From positions 1 to 34,503 of the forward strand of contig JAKVJO010000013.1 in the NCBI GenBank assembly GCA_022486935.1: DNA of 34,503 nt. The letters are read 5' to 3'. Of the stretch, positions 15,166 through 23,747 are shown in pieces. The position numbers and the translations under genes are program-made. How positions within the stretch are numbered: the stretch's first letter is position 1; the number at the start of each line of letters is the position of its first letter. The DNA is from Solobacterium sp. (lineage in GTDB: Bacteria > Bacillota_I > Bacilli_A > Erysipelotrichales > Erysipelotrichaceae). A model generated the notes under the pieces. The model was given only the letters and a program-made list of their open reading frames with translations. It ran no database searches and was not told where the DNA came from.

Positions 15166-16044
15166 GTGACGGACAAGATTTTGGCTGTTCAGCGGATGCA
15201 GGACTATATTTCCGAACACGCTGAGGAAAAAATCACCTTGTGCGATCTGGCCAGGGTGGCACAGTTTTCTCCCTTTTATTGCGCGCGGATATTCAGGGAG
15301 TTAACAGGGCTTGCACCGGCAGATTACATTCGTCGGGTGCGCCTTTCACGCTCTGCACTGCGGCTTCGTGATGAGAAGTGCAAGGTGATTGATATCGCTT
15401 ATGACAGTGGCTACGACAGTGTAGATGGCTACCAACGTGCTTTTTATAACGAGTTCGGGCGCAATCCGCATGAATATGCAAAAGATCCAGTTCCGCTTTC
15501 ACTGTTCACCCCATATGGCGTGAAATTCAGAAACTTATGGAAGGAGAATCATCACATGGAGAACATTTCAAGTGTTTTCATTCAGGCAGTTGAAAAGCCA
15601 AAGCGCAAAGTAATTGTCAAACGCGGAATCAAAGCCAACGAATATTGGAGCTACTGTCAGGAAGTTGGCTGTGATGTCTGGGGCATTCTGATGAGCATGA
15701 AATCCCTTTGCGGTGAGCCGGTTTGCCTGTGGCTGCCTGAACAGTACCGGGCAGAAGGCACCTCGGAATATGTGCAGGGAGTTGAAGTGGCGGCAGACTA
15801 TCATGGTGCTGTTCCCGACGGATTCGATGTCATCGATTTGCCGGCAGCGAACTATCTGCAGTTTCAGGGAGAACCGTTCAAGGAAGAAGACTATTGCAGC
15901 GCCATCGCGGCAGTACAGGCATCAATGGAAAAATATGACCCGGCAGTGATCGGCTATGCCTGGGATGATTCCAACCCACGCATCCAGATTGAACCGCGGG
16001 GTGAGCGGGGATATATTGAACTGAAAGCTGTCCGTCCTCTTTGA
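15166..16044 (+). CDS. AraC-family regulator with GyrI-like effector domain
   Basis: A 292-residue transcription factor. Residues 5-105 form an AraC/XylS double helix-turn-helix (KITLCDLARVAQFSPFYCARIFRELTG split as helix 1 KITLCDLARVAQFS and recognition PFYCARIFRELTG; second HTH ending GRNPHEYA). From about 130 a GyrI/SoxS-like small-molecule-binding domain follows, ending IELKAV. The architecture resembles Rob. The start is GTG 15166, 8 bases after AGGAGG; an open frame extends upstream to 15124 without a ribosome site. An extended -10 TGTGATAAT lies just upstream. Target genes and ligand are unknown. Confidence 0.88.
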   Translation: MTDKILAVQRMQDYISEHAEEKITLCDLARVAQFSPFYCARIFRELTGLAPADYIRRVRLSRSALRLRDEKCKVIDIAYDSGYDSVDGYQRAFYNEFGRNPHEYAKDPVPLSLFTPYGVKFRNLWKENHHMENISSVFIQAVEKPKRKVIVKRGIKANEYWSYCQEVGCDVWGILMSMKSLCGEPVCLWLPEQYRAEGTSEYVQGVEVAADYHGAVPDGFDVIDLPAANYLQFQGEPFKEEDYCSAIAAVQASMEKYDPAVIGYAWDDSNPRIQIEPRGERGYIELKAVRPL

Positions 16045-16100
16045 CAGCTTCAGATTGCAGAATCATACGCACAGTCTCTGACAGTGCATCATCTCAAAAG

Positions 16101-16136
16101 AACCATCACTTTCTTCTTGGGAAGTGATGGTTTTTC
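16101..16136 (+). terminator. Intrinsic terminator of the AraC-type gene
   Basis: A perfect 11-bp stem AACCATCACTT / AAGTGATGGTT with a 10-base loop, then TTTC. It lies 57 bases after the stop codon. Confidence 0.85.
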
Positions 16137-16152
16137 AAGATCAGCGTCATAT

Positions 16153-16189
16153 CAAAACGCTGTCCATTCCGCATTGGAACGAACAGCGT
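16153..16189 (-). terminator. Terminator of gdhA
   Basis: Read on the minus strand: ACGCTGT / ACAGCGT outer stem with an inner TTCC-GCATT-GGAA hairpin, followed by TTTTGAT. It lies 31 bases after the gdhA stop. Confidence 0.65.
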
Positions 16190-16219
16190 CAGATGTTGAT
16201 GAAATAATTCAGGGATGAA

Positions 16220-17566
16220 TCAGAACCAGCCCTGGGCAATCATGGCAGTCGCGACCTTCTCAAATCCGGCAATGTTGGCGCCGGCAATCAGGTCATAGCC
16301 AAGTCCGTACTTCTCAGCTGCTTCAGCCGAGCAGTCATGAATGGACTTCATGATCTGGTGCAGCTTGGCATCGACTTCTTCTTCTGTCCACTGATAGCGC
16401 ATGGAGTTCTGGGACATTTCCAGTGCAGATACTGCGACACCGCCGGCATTGACAGCCTTGGACGGTGCGACGATCATTCCGGCATCCTTCAGATAGGCGA
16501 TTGCTTCATTGGAGGTAGGCATGTTGGCGACTTCGAAGTAATACTTCGCACCGCTTGCGGCAATGATCTTCGCTTCTTCCATACCGACTTCATTCTGGGT
16601 AGCACATGGCATATAGACATCGCCCTTGACTGCCCATGGCTTTTCGCCTGCGTGGAATTCCAGTCCGAAGTGATCAGCGTACATCTTGATGTTGGCATCT
16701 CTGGATCCGCGCATGGTCAGGAGGTAATTGATCTTTTCTTCCGTGACGATTCCTTCCGGATCATAGACATAGCCATTATGGCCGGAGAGCGTAACTGCCT
16801 TGCCGCCGAGTTCGGCGATCTTCTTTGCGGCACCCCAGGTAACATTTCCATAGCCGGAGAGAACGAATGTCTTCCCCTTGATGGAATCATGTTCATGTTC
16901 GAATACCTGCTGTGCATAGTAGAGTGCACCATAACCGGTTGCTTCAGGGCGTAAGAGTGATCCGCCGAAGGTCTGTCCCTTGCCGGTCAGGACGCCATTT
17001 TCGTAAGCATCCTTGATTCTTCTATATTGTCCGAACAGATAGCCGACTTCTCTTCCGCCGACGCCGATATCACCGGCTGGCACATCAGTATCCGGTCCGA
17101 TATGGCGATAGAGCTCGGTCATGAAGGCCTGGCAGAAGCGCATGATCTCTGCATCGGATTTGCCGTGAGGGTCAAAGTCAGAGCCGCCCTTACCGCCGCC
17201 GATCGGCAGTGTGGTCAGGCTGTTCTTCAATACCTGCTCAAAGCCGAGGAACTTCAGGATGGAAAGATTGACGGTCGGATGAAATCTCAGTCCGCCTTTG
17301 TATGGGCCGAGGGCGCCATTGAACTGAACACGGTAGCCGCGGTTGACATGCGGCTTGCCTGCATCGTCTGTCCAGACAACACGGAATTCAATGAGGCGTT
17401 CCGGTTCGACCAGACGTTCCAGCAATGCATTTGCTTCATACTCCGGGTGCTTGTCGATGACCGGGGCCAGGGAAGTCAGCACTTCCTCAACGGTCTGCAG
17501 GAACTCCGGCTCATTCGCATTCTTTGCCTTTGTTACATCGAGTACTTTCTGTACGTAACTGTTCAT
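16220..17566 (-). CDS. gdhA: NADP-type hexameric glutamate dehydrogenase
   Basis: A 448-residue cytosolic enzyme that interconverts 2-oxoglutarate plus ammonium with glutamate. It has the substrate-binding YKGGLRFHP (K90), the catalytic-lysine block PIGGGKGGSDFDP (K126) and the catalytic aspartate in PAGDIGVGGRE (D166). A Rossmann domain with GYGNVTWG follows around 239-246. Length and motifs match the small-hexamer class usually used for ammonium assimilation. GGAG lies 10 bases before ATG 17566. It follows trpS in the same direction but is separated by a strong terminator, so it has its own promoter; a TAAAAT -10 candidate lies at about 17590-17600. Confidence 0.95.
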   Translation of the reverse strand: MNSYVQKVLDVTKAKNANEPEFLQTVEEVLTSLAPVIDKHPEYEANALLERLVEPERLIEFRVVWTDDAGKPHVNRGYRVQFNGALGPYKGGLRFHPTVNLSILKFLGFEQVLKNSLTTLPIGGGKGGSDFDPHGKSDAEIMRFCQAFMTELYRHIGPDTDVPAGDIGVGGREVGYLFGQYRRIKDAYENGVLTGKGQTFGGSLLRPEATGYGALYYAQQVFEHEHDSIKGKTFVLSGYGNVTWGAAKKIAELGGKAVTLSGHNGYVYDPEGIVTEEKINYLLTMRGSRDANIKMYADHFGLEFHAGEKPWAVKGDVYMPCATQNEVGMEEAKIIAASGAKYYFEVANMPTSNEAIAYLKDAGMIVAPSKAVNAGGVAVSALEMSQNSMRYQWTEEEVDAKLHQIMKSIHDCSAEAAEKYGLGYDLIAGANIAGFEKVATAMIAQGWF

Positions 17567-17628
17567 GAATTTGATTCTCCTTCCGGCAATATTTTACTGC
17601 ATGGGAAATCTGTATGCGGAAAAACTGA

Positions 17629-17659
17629 AGAAAAACAGTGCTTGAGCACACTGTTTTTT
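17629..17659 (-). terminator. Terminator of trpS
   Basis: Minus strand: AAAAACAGTG / CACTGTTTTT 10-bp stem with an 8-base loop ending in a T run. It lies 15 bases after the trpS stop and ahead of gdhA. Confidence 0.85.
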
Positions 17660-17673
17660 GAAAGAAAACCAGA

Positions 17674-18672
17674 CTATTTTTCAATGATCTCCATGCCGAG
17701 GGCACGCTGTACCTTGTCCAGTTTGACACTGGCAATGGCTTCCGCTTTGGCAGCACCGTCTTTGAGGGTTGACTCAATGATGCCGGATGCGTTGATCTCG
17801 TTGTATTTTGCCTGGATGTCGCCGAGCTTGGCACAGACTGCATCAGCGACGGCACGTTTGAAGTCGCCATAGCCCTTGCCGGCAAACTCCTGCTCGATTT
17901 CAGCCATCGGACGATCCTCAGACAGTGAGGACAGGATCTGCATCAGGTTGGAAATACCCGGCTGGTTGATCGGATCAAAATGTACGGTGTTCAAAGAGTC
18001 TGTCTTGGCACCCATGACCTTCTTGCGGGCAGAGTCCAGCGGATCCAGCAGATAGATGCAGCCCTTGTTGGTTTCATCAGACTTGGACATCTTCTTTTCC
18101 GGATCAGAGAGGGACATGATGCGGGCACCGACTTTGGCAATCAGCGGTTCCGGGATCTTGAACAGATCGCCATAGCGGTGATTCATTCTCAGGGCAACAT
18201 CGCGGGTCAGTTCAACATGCTGCTTCTGATCTTCGCCGACCGGTACATAGTCCGGATCATAGAGCAGGATATCAGCAGCCATCAGTGCCGGGTAGGTGTA
18301 CAGACCGCCGGAGAGGTTCTTCTCTCCTTTTGCCTGCTTGTCCTTGAACTGTGTCATACGGTTCAGTTCACCCATATAGGTATTGCAGCACATGATGTAG
18401 CCAAGCTGTGCGTGCTCCTTGACGTCTGTCTGCAGGAAGATGGTAGCTTTCTTTGGATCCAGGCCGCAGGCAAGATACAGGGCGACGCAGTCTCTCAGAT
18501 TCTTCTGGAGTACATCCGGTTCCTGCGGGACAGTGATGCAGTGCAGGTTGGCGATGAAGGCAAACATTTCATACTCATCCTGATAGTCGACAAAGTGGGA
18601 GAGTGCCCCGATGTAGTTGCCCAGGTGCAATTGACCTGTCGGTTTGATGCCGCTTAACATGCGTTTCTTCAT
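17674..18672 (-). CDS. trpS: Tryptophanyl-tRNA synthetase
   Basis: A 332-residue class Ic aminoacyl-tRNA synthetase charging tRNA-Trp. The HIGH-type signature is in GIKPTGQLHLGNYIGAL (HLGN) near residues 8-24, the KMSKS loop is KKMSKSDE, and the GEDQKQHVELTRD block is typical of TrpRS. ATG 18672 follows GGAGG by 10 bases. An open frame continues 25 codons upstream, but that stretch is part of the untranslated T-box leader. Expression is predicted to rise when uncharged tRNA-Trp accumulates. Confidence 0.96.
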   Translation of the reverse strand: MKKRMLSGIKPTGQLHLGNYIGALSHFVDYQDEYEMFAFIANLHCITVPQEPDVLQKNLRDCVALYLACGLDPKKATIFLQTDVKEHAQLGYIMCCNTYMGELNRMTQFKDKQAKGEKNLSGGLYTYPALMAADILLYDPDYVPVGEDQKQHVELTRDVALRMNHRYGDLFKIPEPLIAKVGARIMSLSDPEKKMSKSDETNKGCIYLLDPLDSARKKVMGAKTDSLNTVHFDPINQPGISNLMQILSSLSEDRPMAEIEQEFAGKGYGDFKRAVADAVCAKLGDIQAKYNEINASGIIESTLKDGAAKAEAIASVKLDKVQRALGMEIIEK

Positions 18673-18699
18673 ACGTGTAAATCCTCCATTTTCAAAGTA

Positions 18700-18924
18700 A
18701 ATAAAAGCGTCTCTTCTGATGTAACGAAGGGACGCATGAGATTCCAATGCGCGGTACCACCCAGCTTACCCATGCGGCTGCATGGATCACTTGATTAAGG
18801 GATAACGGGCCGGCCGTACTGCTGTGCTCCCAGGTTCCAATGGTCTGCATCCTGTCCATGGCTTTCACCAATGCGCCATGTCTCTGGTTTGAATGTGGAT
18901 GTGTTCCTGCGCCTGATCAACGCG
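18700..18924 (-). ncRNA. T-box leader of trpS (tryptophan specifier)
   Basis: The minus strand carries the invariant antiterminator sequence GGGTGGTACCGC (plus 18751-18762) followed by a terminator GCGTC...GACGC with TTTTATTT (plus 18700-18735). Upstream are Stem I features: AGAGA, the distal-loop GGTGAAAGCC, and a UGG specifier candidate (plus 18837-18839) followed by A. Uncharged tRNA-Trp pairing at UGG and at the T-box bulge would prevent termination. This fits the downstream gene exactly. Confidence 0.92.
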
Positions 18925-18929
18925 AATTC

Positions 18930-18958
18930 ATTTAATCACAAAACGGGAAGGGAATCAA
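18930..18958 (-). promoter_or_regulatory. Promoter of the trpS T-box transcript
   Basis: Minus strand TTGATT (-35, plus 18953-18958), 17-base spacer, TTAAAT (-10, plus 18930-18935) preceded by TGn. The -35 overlaps the stop codon of the upstream amidohydrolase gene. Confidence 0.75.
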
Positions 18959-20247
18959 TGTTCTGACCCGATGAACTTGTCCAGTTCACGGTCAACTTCT
19001 TCACTGCGTTTGACGTGCGGATGTTTGATGAGTCTTCCTCTTGCCATGACCATCTCAACATTGCGCAGCGTTCTCAGATCATCCAGCGGGTTGCCGTCAG
19101 TGACAATCAGATCAGCTGCCTTGCCTTTCTCGATGGATCCGGTGACATCACCGAGGCCGCCGAGTTCAGCATTATGCAGGGTTGCGGTATAGAGGGCGAA
19201 CTGATTGGAGACACCGACATACATATGGAAGTAAACCGGCTCACGCCAGAAATCATAGTGGGTGATATAAGGGCAGCCGACGTCATTGCCAAGGGCAACC
19301 GGAATATCATTCTTCACAGCGGCAATTGAGCACTCCTTGATTCCGTCAAAGACGACTTCGCCATTATACTGTTCCACTTCAGATGCGTGACTGATGGAAC
19401 GGTCAAACAGGGCATATGGAAGCGCCGGTGACAGGGTGGTGCAGACGAATGCTTTCTTTTCCTTGAACAGCTTGATGATTTCATCATCCGGCTTGGCGCC
19501 ATGTTCAATGGAATCAACGCCATTCTCCAGGGCAACTTTGACACCTTCCGGGCTTTCAACATGAGCTGCGACATAGAATCCCTTCTTGTGGGCTTCATCG
19601 CAGGCAGCCTTGACCATTTCCGGTGACATCTTCAGTTCTCCCGGTACGCCTTTTGCCTTGGCATCCAGCACACCGCCGGTAATCATCAGTTTGACAAGAT
19701 CAACGCCTTCACCGGCAACCTTGTCTACCATGGCAACTGCTTCTTCCGGGTTGTGGCATACAGCCGCAACTGATCCGGCCATGTGTCCATGGGGAACGGA
19801 GATGCCTTCATTTGCCGCAAGGATTCTCGGTCCGACTTTGGAGCCGGCTGCGATCTGATCGCGGAGTCTGGTATCAAAGTCTGCCAGGCCGCCGACTGTA
19901 CGGATGGTGGTGACACCGCTCATCAGTTCTGTCTTTGCATAGCCTGCGCAGAGCTGATAGGCAACCGCCTTGGTCAGCGGATTGCTGAGCAGGGTCTTGG
20001 CCAGTTTGGTGTTGTCCTTCTGTTTCTTCTGTGGCTTTCCGGATCCCGGCAGATGTACATGCATGTTGATCAGACCCGGCATCAGGTATTTGCCGGAAAG
20101 ATCGATGATCTCGTAGCCGGAAGGAACTTCTGTACCATTCAGGATATCGGTGATCTTGTCACCGTCGACCAGGACAGTGACATGTTCCGGGGTCATATCC
20201 TTTGTGCCGTTCAATACAGTTCCGTTGATGAATGCATATTGACTCAT
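18955..20247 (-). CDS. Metal-dependent amidohydrolase (imidazolonepropionase/prolidase-like)
   Basis: A 430-residue amidohydrolase-superfamily TIM-barrel enzyme. The first metal motif is MHVHLPG (H63, H65). Further expected ligands lie in LVKLMITGG (Lys near 191), AAHVESP, DSIEHGA and the C-terminal NDVGCP aspartate. The C-terminal GSIEKGKAADLIVTDGNPL segment is the small beta domain typical of dipeptidase/aryldialkylphosphatase-like members. The substrate is unknown; hydrolysis of amide bonds in dipeptides or cyclic amides is likely. GGGAGG lies 6 bases before the ATG. A palindrome AATGAC-N5-GTCATT (20264-20280) sits just upstream. Confidence 0.87.
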   Translation of the reverse strand: MSQYAFINGTVLNGTKDMTPEHVTVLVDGDKITDILNGTEVPSGYEIIDLSGKYLMPGLINMHVHLPGSGKPQKKQKDNTKLAKTLLSNPLTKAVAYQLCAGYAKTELMSGVTTIRTVGGLADFDTRLRDQIAAGSKVGPRILAANEGISVPHGHMAGSVAAVCHNPEEAVAMVDKVAGEGVDLVKLMITGGVLDAKAKGVPGELKMSPEMVKAACDEAHKKGFYVAAHVESPEGVKVALENGVDSIEHGAKPDDEIIKLFKEKKAFVCTTLSPALPYALFDRSISHASEVEQYNGEVVFDGIKECSIAAVKNDIPVALGNDVGCPYITHYDFWREPVYFHMYVGVSNQFALYTATLHNAELGGLGDVTGSIEKGKAADLIVTDGNPLDDLRTLRNVEMVMARGRLIKHPHVKRSEEVDRELDKFIGSEH

Positions 20248-20263
20248 AATGCGCCTCCCATAG

Positions 20264-20280
20264 AATGACAGTCAGTCATT
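20264..20280 (-). promoter_or_regulatory. Palindrome in the leader of the amidohydrolase gene
   Basis: AATGAC-AGTCA-GTCATT, 17-33 bases before the start codon. It could be an operator or an mRNA hairpin ahead of the ribosome site. The flanking T-rich run on the plus strand makes a weak terminator an alternative. Confidence 0.35.
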
Positions 20281-20330
20281 TTTTATTATTGATACTATTG
20301 TAAATGGTTCGCTGTGAAAATGATATGAAA

Positions 20331-20354
20331 GAAACGTGCTGTTTCTGGTAATAT
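20331..20354 (+). promoter_or_regulatory. Candidate promoter with operator of the flavodoxin gene
   Basis: An extended -10 TGGTAATAT (core 20349-20354) directly follows the inverted repeat GAAAC-GTGCT-GTTTC (20331-20345), which would occupy the promoter spacer. No consensus -35 is visible. The repeat may bind a repressor. Confidence 0.45.
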
Positions 20355-20377
20355 AAACTTGAAAGAAGGCGTTTTGC

Positions 20378-20869
20378 GTGAAGACATTGATTGTGTACTA
20401 TTCACTGAACGGAAACTGTGACTATGTGGCCAGGCGGCTGGCAGAACAGATCAGTGCCGATCTGGAAGCACTGCGCCCGGAAGAAGAACCGCCGAAATCC
20501 GGCGGAATGATGTATGCGAAAGGCGGCTGGAGTGCATTGACGCACAGAACACCGAAGCTTGCAGCACTGAGCCGTGATCTGTTGGCTTATGATACGGTGA
20601 TCATCGGTGCACCGGTTTGGGCCGGGACATATCCTCCGGCAGTCGGCTCCTTTCTGAAACAGACAGTCTTCAAGGCACCGCATCTGTATCTGTTTGCCTG
20701 TTCTTCCTCCGGCAACAGTGAAAAGATGCTGAAGCAGCTTGGCAAAAAAGTTGGAACGGTATCGGCCTCCGCATCATTCAAGGACCCACTGAAGCACCAG
20801 GATCAGGAAAATGCGGCAATTGACGCATTTGCACAGACCATTCTCAAAGACGGATCAATCAAGCTGTAA
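20378..20869 (+). CDS. Flavodoxin family protein
   Basis: A 163-residue flavodoxin. The N-terminal strand and phosphate loop read LIVYYSLNGNCDYVA (4-18), and the second FMN loop is GAPVWAGTYPPAVGSFL (76-92). It carries electrons on FMN in the cytosol. The start is GTG 20378 with GAAAGAAGG 8 bases upstream; no nearer ATG exists. Monocistronic, with its own promoter and a strong terminator at 20889. In contrast to the flavodoxin-like gene at 2862 it keeps a conventional loop, so the genome has both forms. Confidence 0.88.
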   Translation: MKTLIVYYSLNGNCDYVARRLAEQISADLEALRPEEEPPKSGGMMYAKGGWSALTHRTPKLAALSRDLLAYDTVIIGAPVWAGTYPPAVGSFLKQTVFKAPHLYLFACSSSGNSEKMLKQLGKKVGTVSASASFKDPLKHQDQENAAIDAFAQTILKDGSIKL

Positions 20870-20888
20870 TGGCGCATATGACAGTCAG

Positions 20889-20917
20889 GCATCTTCATCA
20901 ATTGAAGGTGCTTTTTC
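20889..20917 (+). terminator. Intrinsic terminator of the flavodoxin gene
   Basis: GCATCTTCA / TGAAGGTGC 9-bp stem (one G-T pair), 5-base loop, then TTTTTC. It separates the gene from the phosphate operon. Confidence 0.88.
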
Positions 20918-20922
20918 TGTGC

Positions 20923-20962
20923 TTTACAAACATTTAACATTTCAGAACCCCGGGACTTTACA
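20923..20962 (+). promoter_or_regulatory. Pho box upstream of pstS
   Basis: TTTACA (20923-20928) and TTAACA (20934-20939) are spaced exactly 11 bp start to start, and a third TTTACA is at 20957-20962. This is the TT(A/T/C)ACA direct-repeat form bound by PhoP in Bacillus-type bacteria. CATATA-like -10 sequences lie at about 20972-20980. PhoP itself is encoded in the same operon. Confidence 0.7.
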
Positions 20963-21014
20963 TTCGTTTTCTAGCATATAGCCGTAACAGAAATGTTAAA
21001 TGGAGGGAACTGAA

Positions 21015-21929
21015 ATGAAGTTCAAGAGTCTGATCAAAAACGTCATTGTATGTGCAGCCGCAGTCGCACTCACTGCCTGCGGATCTTCATCTGCTGCTTC
21101 ATCAACCGCCGCATCATCAACTGCCGCATCTTCTGCAGCTGCAGCTGTATCAGGATCAGTTGCTGTATCCGGTTCTTCCGCACTGCTTCCGCTGGTGCAG
21201 GAAGCTGCCACCGAGTACATGAATGTCAATCCGAAGGTATCAGTCACTGCCAACGGCGGCGGATCCGGAACCGGACTGCAGCAGGTATCTGATGGCACGG
21301 TGGATATCGGTGATTCCGATGTCCCGGCAGAAGAGAAACTGGATGAAACACTTGCTGCAGAGCTGACGGATCATGAAGTCGCATTCATTACAGTTGCGGC
21401 AATTGTCAACCCGGATCTCGGTGTCACTGACCTGACAACCGATCAGCTGGTTGGCATCTTCACCGGCAAGATTACCAACTGGAGTGAAGTCGGCGGACCG
21501 GATCTTCAGATCATGCTGGTAACCCGTCCTTCTTCTTCCGGCACCAGGGCACTCTTCAAGCAGTATGCATTGAATGGTGAAGAGGAAGCTTCCAACCAGG
21601 CACTTGAAACAGATGACTCCGGCACACTGATGCAGACAGTGCAGGACAACAAAGGCGCAATCGGCTATGTAGCACTTCCTTATATCATCAACAGCACAGC
21701 AGTATCTGCAGTATCCATTGACGGCGTTGCACCGACACTTGCCAATACCTGCAGCGGTGATTACAAAGTCTGGGGCTATGAGCATATGTACACCAAAGGC
21801 GAAGGCAGCGCAGCAGCACAGGACTTCATCAACTACATCCTCGGCAGTGACTTCTCTGCAAAAGCAGAAAGCCTTGGCTATGGTGTCGTATCCAAACTCA
21901 GCAGTGCTGCAGTATCCAGCCATCAGTGA
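21015..21929 (+). CDS. pstS: Phosphate-binding lipoprotein PstS
   Basis: A 304-residue extracellular lipoprotein that delivers phosphate to the PstCAB importer. It has a lipoprotein signal peptide with lipobox LTAC (C22), a Ser/Ala-rich linker (about 23-46), then the phosphate-binding domain with the SGSSALLPL loop, GGGSGTGLQQV, and PSSSGTRALF, which contact the ligand. ATG 21015 follows GGAGGG by 7 bases; an ATG at 21000 overlaps that site and is not the start. First gene of the seven-gene phosphate operon behind the Pho box. Confidence 0.95.
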   Translation: MKFKSLIKNVIVCAAAVALTACGSSSAASSTAASSTAASSAAAAVSGSVAVSGSSALLPLVQEAATEYMNVNPKVSVTANGGGSGTGLQQVSDGTVDIGDSDVPAEEKLDETLAAELTDHEVAFITVAAIVNPDLGVTDLTTDQLVGIFTGKITNWSEVGGPDLQIMLVTRPSSSGTRALFKQYALNGEEEASNQALETDDSGTLMQTVQDNKGAIGYVALPYIINSTAVSAVSIDGVAPTLANTCSGDYKVWGYEHMYTKGEGSAAAQDFINYILGSDFSAKAESLGYGVVSKLSSAAVSSHQ

Positions 21930-21931
21930 GT

Positions 21932-22861
21932 ATGAGCACCAAACGATTACCAGTCAGGTCACAGGACGCCCGGGAGAAAACCTGGGAAGGTCTTGTGACC
22001 CTCTGTGGCATTCTGATCATTGTACTGACCCTGGCAATCGGTGCGTTCCTGATTTATAAGGGCTCCGGTACATTCCTCAAGTATCATCATTCCATCTTTG
22101 AATTTCTCTTCTCTTCGGACTGGAGCCCCAGTGACAGTCTGACGGAATCCGGCGGCGGAGTCGGTGCGGCAGTCTACATTGCGGGGTCATTGATGACCTG
22201 CGGTCTGGCCTTGTTGATTGCATTGCCGTTCTCGCTAGCTTCTGCAGTCTTCATGACCGAGATTTCCCCGCGGGCCGGTAAGAAACTGTTTCAGCCGGCC
22301 ACAGAGATCTTCCTTGGGATTCCTTCTGTTGTGTATGGCTGGATCGGTCTGACGGTACTGGTTCCATTTATCCGGGATACGTTCCATGCGCCGATGGGCG
22401 GTTTCTCAGTACTGGCGGCCGGCATTGTGCTGGCGGTCATGATCTTTCCCACAATCACTTCTATCTCGTCAGATGCGATCCGCAGTGTGCCTGACAGTAC
22501 GATTCAGGCTGCCTATGGTCTGGGTTGCACCAGATGGCAGGTGATCTGGCATGTGATATTGCCGGCGGCGTTCTCCGGCATCATGACCGGTGTGATCCTC
22601 GGTCTTTCCAGAGCATTTGGGGAGGCACTGGCAGTTGCCATGGTCATTGGCAAAACCCGCTCATATCCATCTTCCATTCTGTCTCCGACCAGCAATCTGA
22701 CTTCGGCCATCGCATCAGACATGGGCAATACTGCCAATGGCGGCGAGCATAATCTGGCACTCTGGTCCATGGCACTGCTGCTCTACCTGATTTCCATTTT
22801 GTTTATTGTCCTGGTTCACAGGATCACGAAATCCAGAAAGGCGAAAGATGAAGGCAAATAA
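21932..22861 (+). CDS. pstC: Phosphate ABC transporter permease PstC
   Basis: A roughly 309-residue inner-membrane permease with about six transmembrane helices. Its cytoplasmic coupling loop is AAYGLGCTRWQVIWHVILPAA (split: AAYGLGCTRWQV, IWHVILPAA), the EAA motif contacting PstB. It forms the phosphate channel with PstA. No ribosome site is visible before the ATG; a GTG 6 bases earlier overlaps the pstS stop (GTGA), so translation depends on coupling and the start could be at 21926. It overlaps pstA by 14 bases. Confidence 0.93.
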   Translation: MSTKRLPVRSQDAREKTWEGLVTLCGILIIVLTLAIGAFLIYKGSGTFLKYHHSIFEFLFSSDWSPSDSLTESGGGVGAAVYIAGSLMTCGLALLIALPFSLASAVFMTEISPRAGKKLFQPATEIFLGIPSVVYGWIGLTVLVPFIRDTFHAPMGGFSVLAAGIVLAVMIFPTITSISSDAIRSVPDSTIQAAYGLGCTRWQVIWHVILPAAFSGIMTGVILGLSRAFGEALAVAMVIGKTRSYPSSILSPTSNLTSAIASDMGNTANGGEHNLALWSMALLLYLISILFIVLVHRITKSRKAKDEGK

Positions 22862-23747
22862 GACAGCAGGCAATATTGCCAGGGCACATGCCGGCGACCG
22901 GCTGATGACTGCTTTGCTGTATCTCTGCGGCGGCTTCTTCCTGGTCCTTCTGATTGGTCTTGCCGGATACATTATCTACAACGGCCTGAAGAGTTACTAT
23001 CCCGGAATTCTCTCCTTTGATGCCAGCGGCATCGGCAATCAGCTCTTCAATACCATCTATCTGGTCTTCCTGTCGCTATTGATCAGTGCACCGATCGGTA
23101 TTATGGCCGGCATCTATATGGCGGAATACGCAAAGCCTGGAAAGATGCTCAGCTTCCTGAGAACCTCCATTGAATCACTCTCTTCACTTCCATCCATTGT
23201 AGTCGGCCTGTTTGGTTATCTGATATTCATCCTGATGACGGGAATGAAGTGGAATCTGTTTGCCGGGGCACTGGCAGTCTCCATTCTGTCACTGCCTTCC
23301 ATCACCACGACAACTGAAGATGCACTGAGATCGCTTCCCAAGGGCTATATGGAGGGCTCCATGGGCCTTGGCGCTACCAAACGGCAGACCATCAAACAGG
23401 TGCTGCTGCCTGCGTGCGTGTCCCGTATCATGACCGGTATCCTGCTGGCGGCGGGCAGGGGCTTTGGCGAAGCGGCTGCGCTTCTTTACACTTCAGGACA
23501 GAGCACCAATCTGAACTGGAGTGACTGGAATCTGACTTCTTCCACATGTCCGCTGAACCCATTCCGTCCAGGTGAAACACTGGCGCTTCATATCTGGGTC
23601 ATGCGTACGGATGGAAGTCTGAATCCCAATTCAACAAATATCGCAAACTTTTCCTCCGCCGTGCTGGTGATATTGATTCTGGTATTCTCCATTACTGTCA
23701 GGGCAATCTCAGCACATCAGGAAAAGAAGATGGGAGGATTGAAATGA
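22848..23747 (+). CDS. pstA: Phosphate ABC transporter permease PstA
   Basis: A 299-residue permease with about six membrane helices and the EAA loop [20 protein letters not shown] (residues near 178-197). It partners PstC in the phosphate channel. ATG 22848 has AAAGG 6 bases upstream and lies within the end of pstC; a longer open frame begins 14 codons earlier but has no ribosome site. Its stop overlaps the pstB start as ATGA. Confidence 0.93.
   Translation: MKANKTAGNIARAHAGDRLMTALLYLCGGFFLVLLIGLAGYIIYNGLKSYYPGILSFDASGIGNQLFNTIYLVFLSLLISAPIGIMAGIYMAEYAKPGKMLSFLRTSIESLSSLPSIVVGLFGYLIFILMTGMKWNLFAGALAVSILSLPSITTTTEDALRSLPKGYMEGSMGLGATKRQTIKQVLLPACVSRIMTGILLAAGRGFGEAAALLYTSGQSTNLNWSDWNLTSSTCPLNPFRPGETLALHIWVMRTDGSLNPNSTNIANFSSAVLVILILVFSITVRAISAHQEKKMGGLK

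Noticed and set aside
21000-21014. Earlier ATG for pstS at 21000
   Set aside because: That ATG overlaps the GGAGGG ribosome site, and the lipoprotein signal peptide is normal when starting at 21015.
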